Assembly (NCBI RefSeq): GCF_001955715.1
Contig: NZ_CP019239.1
Span: 2,356,001 to 2,420,000, forward strand
Direction of reading: 5' to 3'
Source of the DNA: Rhodoferax saidenbachensis
Lineage (GTDB): Bacteria > Pseudomonadota > Gammaproteobacteria > Burkholderiales > Burkholderiaceae_C
Length of the DNA: 64,000 nucleotides
Shown here in pieces: positions 21,713 to 31,378 of this stretch (positions within the stretch are counted from its first letter, which is position 1; each line of letters opens with the position of its first letter). The notes under the pieces are model-generated. The model had not been told where the DNA came from. It saw nothing but the letters and a program-made list of their open reading frames with translations, and searched no databases. The translations under genes were made by a program, and so were the position numbers.

Positions 21713-22321
21713 TCAGGGTGCTGCAGGCAAGGGGGCTGTTGAAGCCCCTTTTTCTTGCAGGCGTTTTTCTCGGTCTTTCTTGCGCTGCAAAGCAGCTTCC
21801 TGTTTGCGCACATAGTCAGCACGGTTGGCGGCTGCGGTACCGGCCTCCAGCCCACCGGACTTCTCAACCGGTGTTGCGCTGGCGGCGGTAGCCGGTGGTT
21901 TGGCATGTTGCCGTACTTTATCTTCCTGGGCCTTGCGTCTGTCTTCCTCGGTCATTGAACCGCCGGATGGCTCCATTCCCGATAGACGCTGCGCGTTCTC
22001 TACCGCCTTTTCCTCGGTGCGCTTGAGCTGCTCGGCACCACGCTGACGTCGCTCGGCGTCGTGCAAACTGGCTTCCTGGCGTTTGAGTTCCGACTGCATG
22101 GCACGGCGCCGTGCATTCACATCGTTGGTGCAACGCACCACCGCAAAACGGTCTTGGCATGCGCGCTCTTGTGCATTGAATTCTGCCGTTTGCTGGCGGC
22201 GCAGTGTGTCGATGCGCGCACGCTCCTGGGCCATACTCGGCAAGCCCTGAAAAGCGTCTTCTTGCGCCCATGCACCAACAGCACCCATCAAGATCGCCAT
22301 GGCGAACCAAGCGCGCCTCAT
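21713..22321 (-). CDS. secreted charged coiled-coil hypothetical protein
   Basis: 202 residues. A Sec signal peptide (about 1-19, ending GAWA) is followed by a mature part dominated by Arg, Glu, Gln, Lys and Ala with strong coiled-coil character (about 35-125 and 165-190) and two Cys at about 54 and 64 that could form a disulfide. I do not recognise the family. A periplasmic location is inferred. Its start overlaps the zapE stop (ATGA), so it is probably translated together with zapE. Confidence 0.7.
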   Translation of the reverse strand: MRRAWFAMAILMGAVGAWAQEDAFQGLPSMAQERARIDTLRRQQTAEFNAQERACQDRFAVVRCTNDVNARRRAMQSELKRQEASLHDAERRQRGAEQLKRTEEKAVENAQRLSGMEPSGGSMTEEDRRKAQEDKVRQHAKPPATAASATPVEKSGGLEAGTAAANRADYVRKQEAALQRKKDREKRLQEKGASTAPLPAAP

Positions 22322-23421
22322 GTCAGCCCCGTGTCCACCACCCGCCGCTCCAGCGCCAGAAATTCCTTGGACTGCATTTCCCGCAAGCGCGAAACCGTAC
22401 GCGGAAACTCGTGGGCCATGGGGCCTTCGGTGTACAGCGCTTCAGGCTCCACTTCGGCGGACATGATGAGCTTGACCCGGCGGTCATACAACACATCCAC
22501 CAGCCAAGTAAAGCGCCGCGCCTCGGACGCCATACGCACCGGCATGTGGGGCACATCGCTCAGCAGCACCGTGTGAAACTGCGTCGCAATTTCCAGGTAG
22601 TCGTTTTGGGAGCGTGGGCCGCCACACAGGGTTTTGAAGTTGAACCAGACAATGCCGCCGGCCTTGCGCCAGGCACGGATCTGGCGCGACTCGATATGCA
22701 GTATCGGGTCTTCATCGCGCGACTCGGCCAGCGCATCAAAGGCGGTTTGCATCGCCACGTCGGCCGTATGGCCCAGCGGCGTGTGGTACATCTGCACCGA
22801 TTCCATGGTGCGGCTGCGGTAGTCGGTGCCGTTGTCCACGTTGAGGACTTCGAGCTTCTCATTCAGCAGTGCAATGGCAGGCAGGACGCGGTCGCGGTGC
22901 ATCCCGCCCGGGTACAGGTCATCCGGCTTGAAATTGGACGTGGTGACAAAGCCCACCCCGCGTTCGAACAAGGCAAACAGCAACCGGTGCAGGATCATTG
23001 CGTCCGTGACATCGGCCACATGGAACTCGTCAAAGCAGATCAGCTTGTAACGCACCGCCATGCGCTCGGCCAGGATATCCAACGGATTGGCCTGCCCCTG
23101 CAACTCGGCCAGTTCGCGGTGCACTTCGCGCATGAATTCATGGAAATGCAAACGCGTCTTGCGTTTCAGTGGCACTGCGTTGTAGAAGCAGTCCATCAGA
23201 AAGCTCTTGCCCCGCCCCACCCCGCCATACATGTACACGCCACGCGGAATGTCAGGCCGGTTGATCAGCTTCTTGAGCGCGTTGGAGCGCTTTTCCTTGT
23301 AGTGCGCCCAGTCACGCGCGCAGCGCTCCAGCGCCTCCACGGCGCGCAATTGCGCCGGGTCGGCGGTGTAGCCACGGGCCGTCAGTTCGGCTTCGTAGGT
23401 TTGCTTGACGCTCAGGGACAC
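22318..23421 (-). CDS. zapE: cell division AFG1-like ATPase ZapE
   Basis: 367 residues, AFG1/ZapE AAA+ family. Walker A is YGGVGRGKS (about 66-74) and Walker B is ICFDEFHVAD (about 140), with a sensor segment TSNFKPDDLYPGG. ZapE associates with the divisome at constriction in E. coli and binds FtsZ. It is downstream of the odh genes and separated from lpd by 76 bases that hold a copy of the dispersed repeat. Confidence 0.92.
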   Translation of the reverse strand: MSLSVKQTYEAELTARGYTADPAQLRAVEALERCARDWAHYKEKRSNALKKLINRPDIPRGVYMYGGVGRGKSFLMDCFYNAVPLKRKTRLHFHEFMREVHRELAELQGQANPLDILAERMAVRYKLICFDEFHVADVTDAMILHRLLFALFERGVGFVTTSNFKPDDLYPGGMHRDRVLPAIALLNEKLEVLNVDNGTDYRSRTMESVQMYHTPLGHTADVAMQTAFDALAESRDEDPILHIESRQIRAWRKAGGIVWFNFKTLCGGPRSQNDYLEIATQFHTVLLSDVPHMPVRMASEARRFTWLVDVLYDRRVKLIMSAEVEPEALYTEGPMAHEFPRTVSRLREMQSKEFLALERRVVDTGLT

Positions 23422-23432
23422 TGGCTGGGATT

Positions 23433-23490
23433 GCTATGCATTCAATAGCTGCCAGCGCACGCTGCATGCGGGCTGGCGGCCATTTTCATT
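23433..23490 (+). repeat. degenerate dispersed repeat, copy C
   Basis: Fills the zapE-lpd gap. In plus orientation it reads GCTAT, then about 8 variable bases, AGCTGCCAGCGCA, about 10 bases, GGGCTGGCGGCC and ATTTT. It aligns with copies at 34961-35014, 36387-36440 and 40662-40716. Confidence 0.6.
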
Positions 23491-23497
23491 ACATATT

Positions 23498-24925
23498 TCA
23501 GAAGTTCAGCGTGCGCTTGTCCACCGCCAGTGCCGCTTCCTTGGTCGCTTCGGACAACGAAGGATGGGCGTGGCAGATGCGTGCGATGTCTTCGGCACTG
23601 GCCTTGAACTCCATGGCCACCACAGCTTCCGAGATCAACTCACTGGCTTGTGGGCCCACGATGTGCACGCCCAGGATTTCGTCCGTCTTGGCATCGGCCA
23701 GGAACTTGACGAAACCAGTGGTGTCGCCCAGCGCGCGTGCGCGGCCATTGGCCAGGAACGGGAAGGAACCCGCCTTGTAGGCCACGCCGTCTGCCTTGAG
23801 CTGTTGCTCGGTGCGGCCGACCCAGGCAATCTCGGGGCTGGTGTAAATGACCCAGGGCACGGTGTTGAAGTTGACATGTCCGTGCTGGCCAGCAATGCGC
23901 TCGGCCACGGCAACGCCCTCTTCTTCCGCCTTGTGCGCCAGCATGGGGCCGCGCACCACGTCACCCACCGCCCACACGCCGGGCAGATTGGTCTTGCAGT
24001 CACCGTCCACCACAATCGCGCCGCGCTCGTCCAGCGCCAGGCCCACCGCTTCGGTGTTCAGACCGATGGTGTTGGGCACGCGGCCGATCGAGATGATCAG
24101 CTTGTCCACATCCAGCGTCTGGGCTTCGCCCTTGGCGTTGGTGTAAGCCACCGACACACCCTTCTTGCCATTCTTGATCTCGCCGACCTTGACGCCAAGC
24201 TCGATCTTCAGACCCTGCTTGGTGAACGCCTTGTGTGCTTCCTTGGCGACCTGCTCATCCACCGCGCCCAGGAAAACCGGCAGGCCTTCGAGGATGGTGA
24301 CGTCCGCGCCCAAGCGCTTCCACACCGAGCCCATTTCCAGACCGATCACGCCAGAGCCGATCAGGCCCAGCTTCTTGGGCACCGCGCCGATGTTCAGCGC
24401 GCCATCGTTGGACAGCACATTGACTTCGTCAAACGGTGTACCGGGCAAGGCACGCGCATTGGAGCCCGTGGCGACGATGATGTGTTTGCCGGTGATGACT
24501 TCTTCGGCAGCGCCAGCGACCTTGATTTCGTAACCGCCATCCACCGCCTTGGCAAACGAGCCACGGCCATGGAAGAAAGAAATCTTGTTCTTCTTGAAAA
24601 GGTACAGGATGCCGTCGTTGTTCTGCTTCACCACGGTGTTCTTGCGCGCCAGCATCTTGGCCACATCCATGCTCACACCCGTAGCCGTAATGCCGTGCTC
24701 GGCAAAGTGGTGGTTGGCATGGTTGAAGTGCTCGGACGATTGCAGCAAAGCCTTGGAAGGAATGCAGCCTACGTTGGTACAGGTACCGCCGGGCGCAGGA
24801 CCACCCTTCTCGTTCTTCCATTCGTCGATACAAGCGGTATTGAAACCCAACTGGGCAGCACGTATGGCGGCGATGTAACCACCGGGGCCACCGCCGATAA
24901 CGATCACGTCGAATTGTTTGCTCAT
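23498..24925 (-). CDS. lpdA: dihydrolipoyl dehydrogenase (E3)
   Basis: 475 residues. FAD-binding GGGPGGY near the N-terminus, the redox-active disulfide in [13 protein letters not shown] (about 47-60), an NAD-binding [10 protein letters not shown] and the C-terminal His-Glu dyad HAHPSLSE. It reoxidises dihydrolipoamide on the E2 subunit, passing electrons to NAD. It lies 12 bases after odhB in the 2-oxoglutarate dehydrogenase operon, so it is the E3 dedicated to that complex. Confidence 0.96.
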   Translation of the reverse strand: MSKQFDVIVIGGGPGGYIAAIRAAQLGFNTACIDEWKNEKGGPAPGGTCTNVGCIPSKALLQSSEHFNHANHHFAEHGITATGVSMDVAKMLARKNTVVKQNNDGILYLFKKNKISFFHGRGSFAKAVDGGYEIKVAGAAEEVITGKHIIVATGSNARALPGTPFDEVNVLSNDGALNIGAVPKKLGLIGSGVIGLEMGSVWKRLGADVTILEGLPVFLGAVDEQVAKEAHKAFTKQGLKIELGVKVGEIKNGKKGVSVAYTNAKGEAQTLDVDKLIISIGRVPNTIGLNTEAVGLALDERGAIVVDGDCKTNLPGVWAVGDVVRGPMLAHKAEEEGVAVAERIAGQHGHVNFNTVPWVIYTSPEIAWVGRTEQQLKADGVAYKAGSFPFLANGRARALGDTTGFVKFLADAKTDEILGVHIVGPQASELISEAVVAMEFKASAEDIARICHAHPSLSEATKEAALAVDKRTLNF

Positions 24926-24937
24926 GCTCAGTGATCC

Positions 24938-26203
24938 TTAGATGTCAAACAACAGACGTGCCGGATCTTCCAGCGCTTCCTTCATGGCCACCAGGCCCAG
25001 AACGGCTTCGCGGCCGTCGATGATGCGGTGGTCGTAGGACATGGCGAAGTAGTTCATCGGGCGAACCACAACCTGGCCGTTCTCCACCATTGCACGGTCC
25101 TTGGTGGCGTGCACGCCCAGGATCGCACTTTGTGGCGGGTTGATGATGGGCGTGGACATCATGGAGCCGAAGGTGCCGCCGTTGGAGATGGAGAAGGTAC
25201 CGCCAGTCATTTCTTCAATGCCCAGCTTGCCGTCCTTGGCCTTTTGGCCGTATTCGGCAATCTTCTTCTCGATGTCGGCAAAGCTCATCTGGTCTGCATT
25301 GCGCAGAATGGGCACCACCAGACCACGGGGCGATCCAACAGCGATACCGATGTCGAAGTAGCCGTGGTAGACGATGTCATTGCCATCGACCGAAGCGTTC
25401 AATACGGGGAACTTCTTCAGCGCGTGCACTGCGGCCTTGACGAAGAAACTCATGAAGCCGAGTTTCACGCCGTGTTCCTTCTCGAAACGCTCCTGCATGC
25501 GCTTGCGCATGTCCATGACCGGGGCCATGTTGATTTCGTTGAAGGTGGTCAGGATGGCATTGCTGCTTTGCGATTGCAGCAGACGCTCGGCCACGCGTGC
25601 GCGCAGGCGGCTCATGGGCACGCGTTGCTCGGGGCGATCGCCCAGTTGCACCTTGGGCGATGCCACTTGGGGCAACAAAGTGGTCGGAACCCCCGTAGGT
25701 ATTGTGGATGCAGCTACTATTTTAGGAGCAGATGCGCCGGTGGCCACAGCCTCCAACACGTCGCCTTTGGTCACACGGCCGTCCTTGCCGGTGCCGGCCA
25801 CGGAGCCGCTGGCCAGGTTGTTGTCGGCCATCAGCTTGGCAGCGGCGGGCATGGCCACACCAGCCTTGGAGTTGCCAGCAGGGGCTGCAGCAGCCACGGG
25901 TGCGGCTGCAACCGGGGCAGTGGCAGCAGGTGCGGCGGCGGGCGCGGATGCACCGGCCACAGCTGCGGTGTCAATGCGGGCGATCAACTGCTCAGCGGCC
26001 ACGGTGGCGCCATCCGCAACCACCAGTTCCACGATGACACCAGCGCTGGGTGCTGGGACTTCCATCACGACCTTGTCGGTTTCGACTTCGATCAGGATTT
26101 CGTCCACTGCGACTGCGTCGCCCACTTTTTTCTTCCATTGCAGCAAGGTGGCTTCTGCCACGGATTCGGAAAGCTGCGGTACTTTTACTTCTACGATAGC
26201 CAT
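24938..26203 (-). CDS. odhB: dihydrolipoyllysine succinyltransferase (E2)
   Basis: 421 residues (SucB/OdhB). A single lipoyl domain with the lipoylated Lys in [12 protein letters not shown] (about 43) is followed by an Ala-rich linker, a peripheral subunit-binding domain (about 115-150), a second linker and a catalytic domain with the active His in [11 protein letters not shown]. It transfers succinyl from E1 to CoA. The second linker (about residues 155-170, bases 25701-25736) uses rare ATA, GTA and AAA codons and resembles the dispersed repeat, unlike the GC-rich codons around it. Confidence 0.95.
   Translation of the reverse strand: MAIVEVKVPQLSESVAEATLLQWKKKVGDAVAVDEILIEVETDKVVMEVPAPSAGVIVELVVADGATVAAEQLIARIDTAAVAGASAPAAAPAATAPVAAAPVAAAAPAGNSKAGVAMPAAAKLMADNNLASGSVAGTGKDGRVTKGDVLEAVATGASAPKIVAASTIPTGVPTTLLPQVASPKVQLGDRPEQRVPMSRLRARVAERLLQSQSSNAILTTFNEINMAPVMDMRKRMQERFEKEHGVKLGFMSFFVKAAVHALKKFPVLNASVDGNDIVYHGYFDIGIAVGSPRGLVVPILRNADQMSFADIEKKIAEYGQKAKDGKLGIEEMTGGTFSISNGGTFGSMMSTPIINPPQSAILGVHATKDRAMVENGQVVVRPMNYFAMSYDHRIIDGREAVLGLVAMKEALEDPARLLFDI
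25701..25736 (+). repeat. dispersed-repeat look-alike inside odhB linker
   Basis: Bases 25713-25732 match the copy at 36387 in 15 of 20 positions (GCTA, TTT, AGGAGC shared). The sense codons here include two ATA codons and AAA, unlike the flanking E2 codons, and fall in a flexible linker. Confidence 0.4.
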
Positions 26204-26251
26204 AAAATTCTTTCGGTATTTTTGTTCGAGGGTGTGTGTTGGTGCCAGGCC

Positions 26252-29146
26252 TTACTTGGTCAGCACAAAGCCTTTGAGCTTGCCGAACGCGCCTTCCACC
26301 AGGGCCTTTTGCTGCTCCTGGTGCAAATGGGAGTAACCCACTGCAGGCGATGCAGAGGCTGCGCGGCCGGAGTAACCCAGCTTCTGGCCTTCGAGCATGT
26401 TTTCGTGGATGTAGTGCTGCACGAAGAACCAGGCACCCTGGTTTTGCGGCTCGTCCTGGCACCACACCACGTCAGTGGCGTTGGGATACTTTTTGAGCTC
26501 GGTGGAAAACGCCTTGTGCGGGAACGGGTACAGCTGCTCCACGCGGATGATGGCCACATCGTCGTAACCCTTCTCTTCGCGCTTCTTGACCAGGTCGTAA
26601 TAGACCTTGCCGGAACAGGCGATCACGCGTTTGATCTTGTCGCCCTTGAGCTCTTTGTTCTCGGGGATGACGGTCTGGAACGCACCCTTGGTGAACTCGG
26701 ACAGCGGCGAGGTCGCGTCCTTGTTACGCAACAGGCTCTTGGGCGTCATGATGATCAGCGGCTTGCGCAGGTTGCGCACCATCTGGCGACGCAACACGTG
26801 GAAGATCTGGCTGGCCGTGGTGGGCTGCACGATCTGCATATTGGTGTCGGCCGCCAACTGCATGAAGCGCTCCAGACGCGCCGAGCTGTGCTCTGGGCCC
26901 TGGCCTTCGTAGCCGTGCGGCAACATCAAAGTGATGCCGTTCACACGACCCCACTTCACTTCACCGGAGGCGATGAACTGGTCGATCACCACCTGGGCGC
27001 CGTTGGCGAAGTCGCCAAACTGGGCTTCCCAGATCACCAGGGTGTTGGGGTCGTTGGACGCATAACCGTACTCAAAGCCCAGCACCGCCTCTTCGGACAG
27101 GATGGAATCGATCACGGAAAACGGCGCCTGCTTTTCGGCCACGTTTTGCAGCGGCGTGTAGATGCCCGCATCCCACTTTTCACGGTTCTGGTCGTGAATC
27201 ACCGCATGGCGGTGGGTGAAGGTGCCGCGTCCGCAGTCTTCACCGGACAGGCGCACCGGGTAGCCACTGGCCACCAGGGAGGCAAAGGCCATGTGCTCGC
27301 CCATGCCCCAATCCACATTGACTTCGCCGCGGCCCATGGCAGCGCGGTCGTCATAGACCTTCTTCACCAGTTGGTGCGGCGTCACGCCAGCAGGGATCGT
27401 GGTCAGCTTCTCGGACAGGCGTTTCCACTCGGTCAGCGGAATCGCGGTGTCACCCGCATCGGTCCACTTCTTGCCGAGGAAAGGCGACCAGTCCACCGCG
27501 TATTTGCTCTTGAAGTTGGTCAACACCGGGTCCACCGTGTGTTTGCCCGCGTCCATCGCAGCACGGTATTCCTTGACCATGTCGTCACCCAAGGTAGCAC
27601 CCAGGCCCTGGGTTGCCAGCTTGTCGGCGTACAGCTTGCGGGTACCGGGGTGGGCCGCAATTTTCTTGTACATCAGCGGCTGGGTCAGCGACGGCGTGTC
27701 TTGCTCGTTGTGGCCCAGCTTGCGGAAACAGGTGATGTCCACCACCACATCCTGGCCGAACTCCATGCGGTATTCCAGCGCCAGTTGGGTCGCCAGAACG
27801 ACAGCTTCAGGATCGTCACCGTTGACGTGCAGCACGGGCGACTCGACCATCTTCACGATGTCGGTACAGAACGCGCTGGAGCGCATGTCGCGCGGGTCAG
27901 AGGTGGTGAAACCGATCTGGTTGTTGATGATGATGTGCACCGTACCACCCGTGGTGTAGCCACGGGTTTGCGCCAGCGCCAGGGTTTCCTGGTTCACACC
28001 CTGGCCGCCGAAAGCGGCATCGCCGTGCACCAGCACAGGCAGCACCTGGCTGCCCGTGGGGTCATCACGGCGATCCATACGGGCGCGTACCGAACCTTCA
28101 ACCACGGGGTTCACGATTTCCAGATGCGAAGGGTTGAACGCCAGAGACAAGTGCACCGGACCGCCGGGGGTAGACACGTCGCTGGAGAAACCCTGGTGGT
28201 ACTTCACGTCGCCGGACGGCAGGTCTTCGGGCGCAGTGTGGTCAAACTCGGCAAACAGGTCCGCAGGCATCTTGCCCAGGGTGTTGACCAGCACGTTCAG
28301 GCGGCCGCGGTGGGCCATGCCGATCACGATTTCCTGGATGCCCTTGGCACCGGCTTGCTGGATCAGCTCGTCCATGGCGGCGATGAAACTTTCGCCACCT
28401 TCGAGCGAGAAGCGCTTCTGGCCCACGTACTTGGTGTGCAGGAAACGCTCCAGCCCTTCGGCCGCCGTCAGGCGGTCGAGGATGTGCTTTTTCTTTTCGG
28501 CCGTGAATTGGGGCTTGCTGCGAATCGCTTCGAGCTTTTGTTGCCACCAGCGTTTCTGGTTCTGGTCGGTGGCGTACATGTATTCGGCACCCAGCGTGCC
28601 GCAATACGTTTCACGCAGTGCGTTCATGAGCTCACGCAGGCTCATCGACTCTTTGCCGAAGAAGGTGTTGCTGATGTTGAAAACGGTTTCCTGGTCAGCG
28701 TCGTTGAAGCCGTAGAAGGACAGCTCCAGCTCGGGAATCTTGTCGCGCTCGGTGCGTTTCAGCGGGTCCAGGTCGGCCCAGCGGGCGCCCACATTGCGGT
28801 AGGCGGCGATCAACTGCTGCACAGCGGTGCGCTTGCGGCCCATTTCGGAGTCAGCCCCAGTGGCCATGACCACGCGGCTCACGCCTTGTTTGGCGCGCTC
28901 GGCAAAGGCGTTGATGACAGGAAGGTGGGCTACGTCCTTGGCACTGCTACCGTCTGCGGCAGGCACGTGTTGCAGGGCGTCGAAGTAGTCACGCCAGGTG
29001 TCGGGCACGCTACCGGGATTGGCCAGGTAGTTCTCGTACATCTCTTCGACATACGGCGCGTTACCGCCAAACAGATAGGTATTGTTTTGATACGCCTGAT
29101 AGACAGACGACGGCTGATTCGCCCCGTTGGACGTTGATTCACTCAT
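26252..29146 (-). CDS. odhA: 2-oxoglutarate dehydrogenase E1 component
   Basis: 964 residues (SucA/OdhA), full length. The N-terminal E2-binding segment (SVYQAYQNNTYLFGGNA) leads to a thiamine diphosphate domain with HGDAAFGGQG and GFTTSDPRD motifs, and a transketolase-like C-terminal half. It decarboxylates 2-oxoglutarate in the TCA cycle and succinylates the lipoyl group of E2. A GGAGGT site precedes the ATG, and a small hairpin abuts it. First gene of odhA-odhB-lpd. Confidence 0.97.
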   Translation of the reverse strand: MSESTSNGANQPSSVYQAYQNNTYLFGGNAPYVEEMYENYLANPGSVPDTWRDYFDALQHVPAADGSSAKDVAHLPVINAFAERAKQGVSRVVMATGADSEMGRKRTAVQQLIAAYRNVGARWADLDPLKRTERDKIPELELSFYGFNDADQETVFNISNTFFGKESMSLRELMNALRETYCGTLGAEYMYATDQNQKRWWQQKLEAIRSKPQFTAEKKKHILDRLTAAEGLERFLHTKYVGQKRFSLEGGESFIAAMDELIQQAGAKGIQEIVIGMAHRGRLNVLVNTLGKMPADLFAEFDHTAPEDLPSGDVKYHQGFSSDVSTPGGPVHLSLAFNPSHLEIVNPVVEGSVRARMDRRDDPTGSQVLPVLVHGDAAFGGQGVNQETLALAQTRGYTTGGTVHIIINNQIGFTTSDPRDMRSSAFCTDIVKMVESPVLHVNGDDPEAVVLATQLALEYRMEFGQDVVVDITCFRKLGHNEQDTPSLTQPLMYKKIAAHPGTRKLYADKLATQGLGATLGDDMVKEYRAAMDAGKHTVDPVLTNFKSKYAVDWSPFLGKKWTDAGDTAIPLTEWKRLSEKLTTIPAGVTPHQLVKKVYDDRAAMGRGEVNVDWGMGEHMAFASLVASGYPVRLSGEDCGRGTFTHRHAVIHDQNREKWDAGIYTPLQNVAEKQAPFSVIDSILSEEAVLGFEYGYASNDPNTLVIWEAQFGDFANGAQVVIDQFIASGEVKWGRVNGITLMLPHGYEGQGPEHSSARLERFMQLAADTNMQIVQPTTASQIFHVLRRQMVRNLRKPLIIMTPKSLLRNKDATSPLSEFTKGAFQTVIPENKELKGDKIKRVIACSGKVYYDLVKKREEKGYDDVAIIRVEQLYPFPHKAFSTELKKYPNATDVVWCQDEPQNQGAWFFVQHYIHENMLEGQKLGYSGRAASASPAVGYSHLHQEQQKALVEGAFGKLKGFVLTK

Positions 29147-29161
29147 ATTCCGCTGACCTCC

Positions 29162-29178
29162 GTTTCCCTTGGGGAAAC
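29162..29178 (-). promoter_or_regulatory. hairpin abutting odhA ribosome binding site
   Basis: Perfect 7-bp inverted repeat GTTTCCC/GGGAAAC with a 3-base loop in the odhA leader. In the mRNA it ends right where the GGAGGT site (29156-29161) begins, so folding could tune initiation. About 8 bases further upstream GGTTAA/TTAACC form another inverted pair (29186-29207). The rest of 29208-29347 shows nothing recognisable. Confidence 0.4.
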
Positions 29179-29347
29179 ATTAGCTGGTTAAAGCTGATTA
29201 ATTAACCTTCCGCGACACGGCTGAACCGTTTAGCGGATGCGACTGTGGCATGGGAAGGGCCTAGATTGCGTGGCGATTGTGCCACTTTAAAAAGAAAACG
29301 GGAAGCACCTGCCGGGAATCCACACCCGGACTACTACCTACAGCGAC

Positions 29348-31249
29348 CTACGGGGCCACCAAATCCCGTATCTGCTGCAGGGCCGCCGGGTCATCCATAG
29401 TGGTCAGATCACCGGGGTCGCGCCCCTCGCAGACAGCCTGGATGGCGCGGCGCAGCAATTTACCGCTGCGGGTCTTGGGCAATACCGTGACAAAACGCAC
29501 CCGCGCCGGGCGGCCCACGGCGCCAATGCTGTTGTCCACCACTTTCATGACTTCGCCTTCGAGCTTGAGGCGGGCGGCATCGTCCGTCAGGCTGGTGGCG
29601 TCCTTGACCACGGCAAACGCCATCGCCACCTGGCCCTTGAGCGCGTCGGCCACGCCTACCACCGCCACTTCGGAAATATTGGGGTGACTGGAAATAGCCT
29701 CTTCAATCTCGCGCGTGCCCAGGCGGTGGCCAGCCACATTGATCACGTCATCGGTGCGGCCCAGAATGAAGAAGTAGCCATCTGCGTCACGCACGCCCCA
29801 GTCAAAGGTGCTGTAGACCAGTTTGCCCGGCACACTCTTCCAATACGTATTCACAAAGCGGGCATCGTCGCGCCATACGGTCTGCATGCAGCCGGGCGGC
29901 AGTGGCCCTTCGATAGCGACCACGCCCTTCTGGTTGGCACCCGTCAATTCGTCACCCGTGTTTTCGTCCAGCAGCTTCACGTTGTAGCCGTACATGGCCA
30001 CGCCGGGGCTGCCGAACTTGCTGGGCGCCTTCTCCACGCCGTTGGCAATACTGAGGATGGGCCAGCCCGTTTCGGTCTGCCAATAGTTGTCGATGATGGG
30101 TTTGCCCAGCGCGCTGCTGATCCACTGCGCTGTCGGTTCATCCAGCGGTTCGCCTGCAAGGAACAGCGCGCGCAGGCTGGACAAGTCGTATCGGGCCATC
30201 AACGCCGGGTCCTGTTTCTTGAGCACTCGCACCGCCGTGGGAGCGCTGAACATCACCGTGACCTTGTACTTCTCCACCAGGCTCCACCAGATGCCGCCGT
30301 CCGGGCGCGTAGGCAGGCCTTCGTACATGATGGTTGCCATGCCAGCGATCAGCGGGCCGTAGATGATGTAGCTGTGGCCCACTACCCAGCCAATGTCGCT
30401 GGTGGAGAAATAGGTCTCACCCGGGTTGCCGCAGTAGATGTACTTCATGCTGGCGGCCAGCGCCACGGCGTAGCCACCGGTATCGCGCTGCACGCCTTTG
30501 GGTTTGCCGGTGGTGCCACTGGTGTAAAGCGTGTAACTCGGGTGCGTCGCGTCCACCCACTCGCAGGGCACGACAGAATTCAGGTGTTTTTGCCGCAAAT
30601 CGCCCCACAGATGGTCGCGGCCAGCTACCAAATCCATAGCAGCCAGCGCACGGTCCGTCAGCAACACGGCGCCGGGCTTGTGGCTGGACAGGCGAATGGC
30701 TTCGTCCAGCAGCGGCTTGTAGGGCACCACCTTGCCAGCGCGCGAGCCCGCATCCGCGCTCACAATCACTTTGGGCTCGGCATCTTCAATACGCGAAGCC
30801 AGCGAACCGGCGGCGAAGCCACCAAACACCACACAGTGGATCGCGCCAATGCGCGCGCAGGCCAGCATGGCAAACGCCGCCTCGGCCACCATGGGCATGT
30901 AGATCAACACGCGGTCGCCCTTTTGCACGCCCAGCGCCAGCAGGCTGGCGGCCATGCATTGCACCTCGGTGTGCAACTGGGCAAAGGTATAGACCTGCTC
31001 GGTATTCGTCTCGGTGCTGACCGCAATCAGCGCGGGTTGTTCGGCCCGGTCTTGGAGATGCCGGTCCACTGCGTTATGGCACAGGTTGGTCGTACCGCCC
31101 ACGAACCAGCGGGCAAATGGCGGGTTGCTGTAGTCGCAAATCTGTTGTGGCGGGCTTTGCCAGTCAATCAGCTGGGCCTGTTCGGCCCAGAAACCGTCAC
31201 GGTCCTGCAGGGAACGTTGGTAAAAGTCTGCGTATCGGTACGGGGTCAT
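29348..31249 (-). CDS. prpE: propionyl-CoA synthetase PrpE
   Basis: 633 residues from the ATG at 31247-31249, which has AGGA upstream and opens MTPYRYADFYQRS as in the family; an in-frame start 30 bases earlier is less likely. It is an acyl-CoA synthetase of the ANL superfamily: P-loop YTSGTTGKPKGV (about 250), the WQTETGWP motif and the C-terminal catalytic Lys in RSGKLLRR. It activates propionate (or other short acids) with ATP and CoA. No prpBCD genes are near. Bases 30624-30656 resemble the dispersed repeat. Confidence 0.9.
   Translation of the reverse strand: MTPYRYADFYQRSLQDRDGFWAEQAQLIDWQSPPQQICDYSNPPFARWFVGGTTNLCHNAVDRHLQDRAEQPALIAVSTETNTEQVYTFAQLHTEVQCMAASLLALGVQKGDRVLIYMPMVAEAAFAMLACARIGAIHCVVFGGFAAGSLASRIEDAEPKVIVSADAGSRAGKVVPYKPLLDEAIRLSSHKPGAVLLTDRALAAMDLVAGRDHLWGDLRQKHLNSVVPCEWVDATHPSYTLYTSGTTGKPKGVQRDTGGYAVALAASMKYIYCGNPGETYFSTSDIGWVVGHSYIIYGPLIAGMATIMYEGLPTRPDGGIWWSLVEKYKVTVMFSAPTAVRVLKKQDPALMARYDLSSLRALFLAGEPLDEPTAQWISSALGKPIIDNYWQTETGWPILSIANGVEKAPSKFGSPGVAMYGYNVKLLDENTGDELTGANQKGVVAIEGPLPPGCMQTVWRDDARFVNTYWKSVPGKLVYSTFDWGVRDADGYFFILGRTDDVINVAGHRLGTREIEEAISSHPNISEVAVVGVADALKGQVAMAFAVVKDATSLTDDAARLKLEGEVMKVVDNSIGAVGRPARVRFVTVLPKTRSGKLLRRAIQAVCEGRDPGDLTTMDDPAALQQIRDLVAP
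30624..30656 (+). repeat. dispersed-repeat look-alike inside prpE
   Basis: About 24 of 33 positions match copy C at 23433, including the uninterrupted GCCAGCGCACG. It stays in frame within PrpE in a surface region following LLTDRALA. Confidence 0.35.
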
Positions 31250-31378
31250 GGGCGGGTCCTCGGAATCCTGGCGAGCCATCTGAAACTGAATTCATAATTA
31301 TGGATAACCAGCTTGCTGGGGGCTGACTGGGTCGCCCAAGCCCCTCGCGCCGCCCTGCCCGGCCCACCAGGTCAGGGC

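Noticed and set aside
25028..29137. 1369-codon open frame on the plus strand opposite odhA and odhB
   Set aside because: Mirror frame caused by high GC third positions and the rarity of TTA, CTA and TCA codons in the sense genes. The composition is His/Gly/Val-rich as expected for antisense translation and no family is recognisable.
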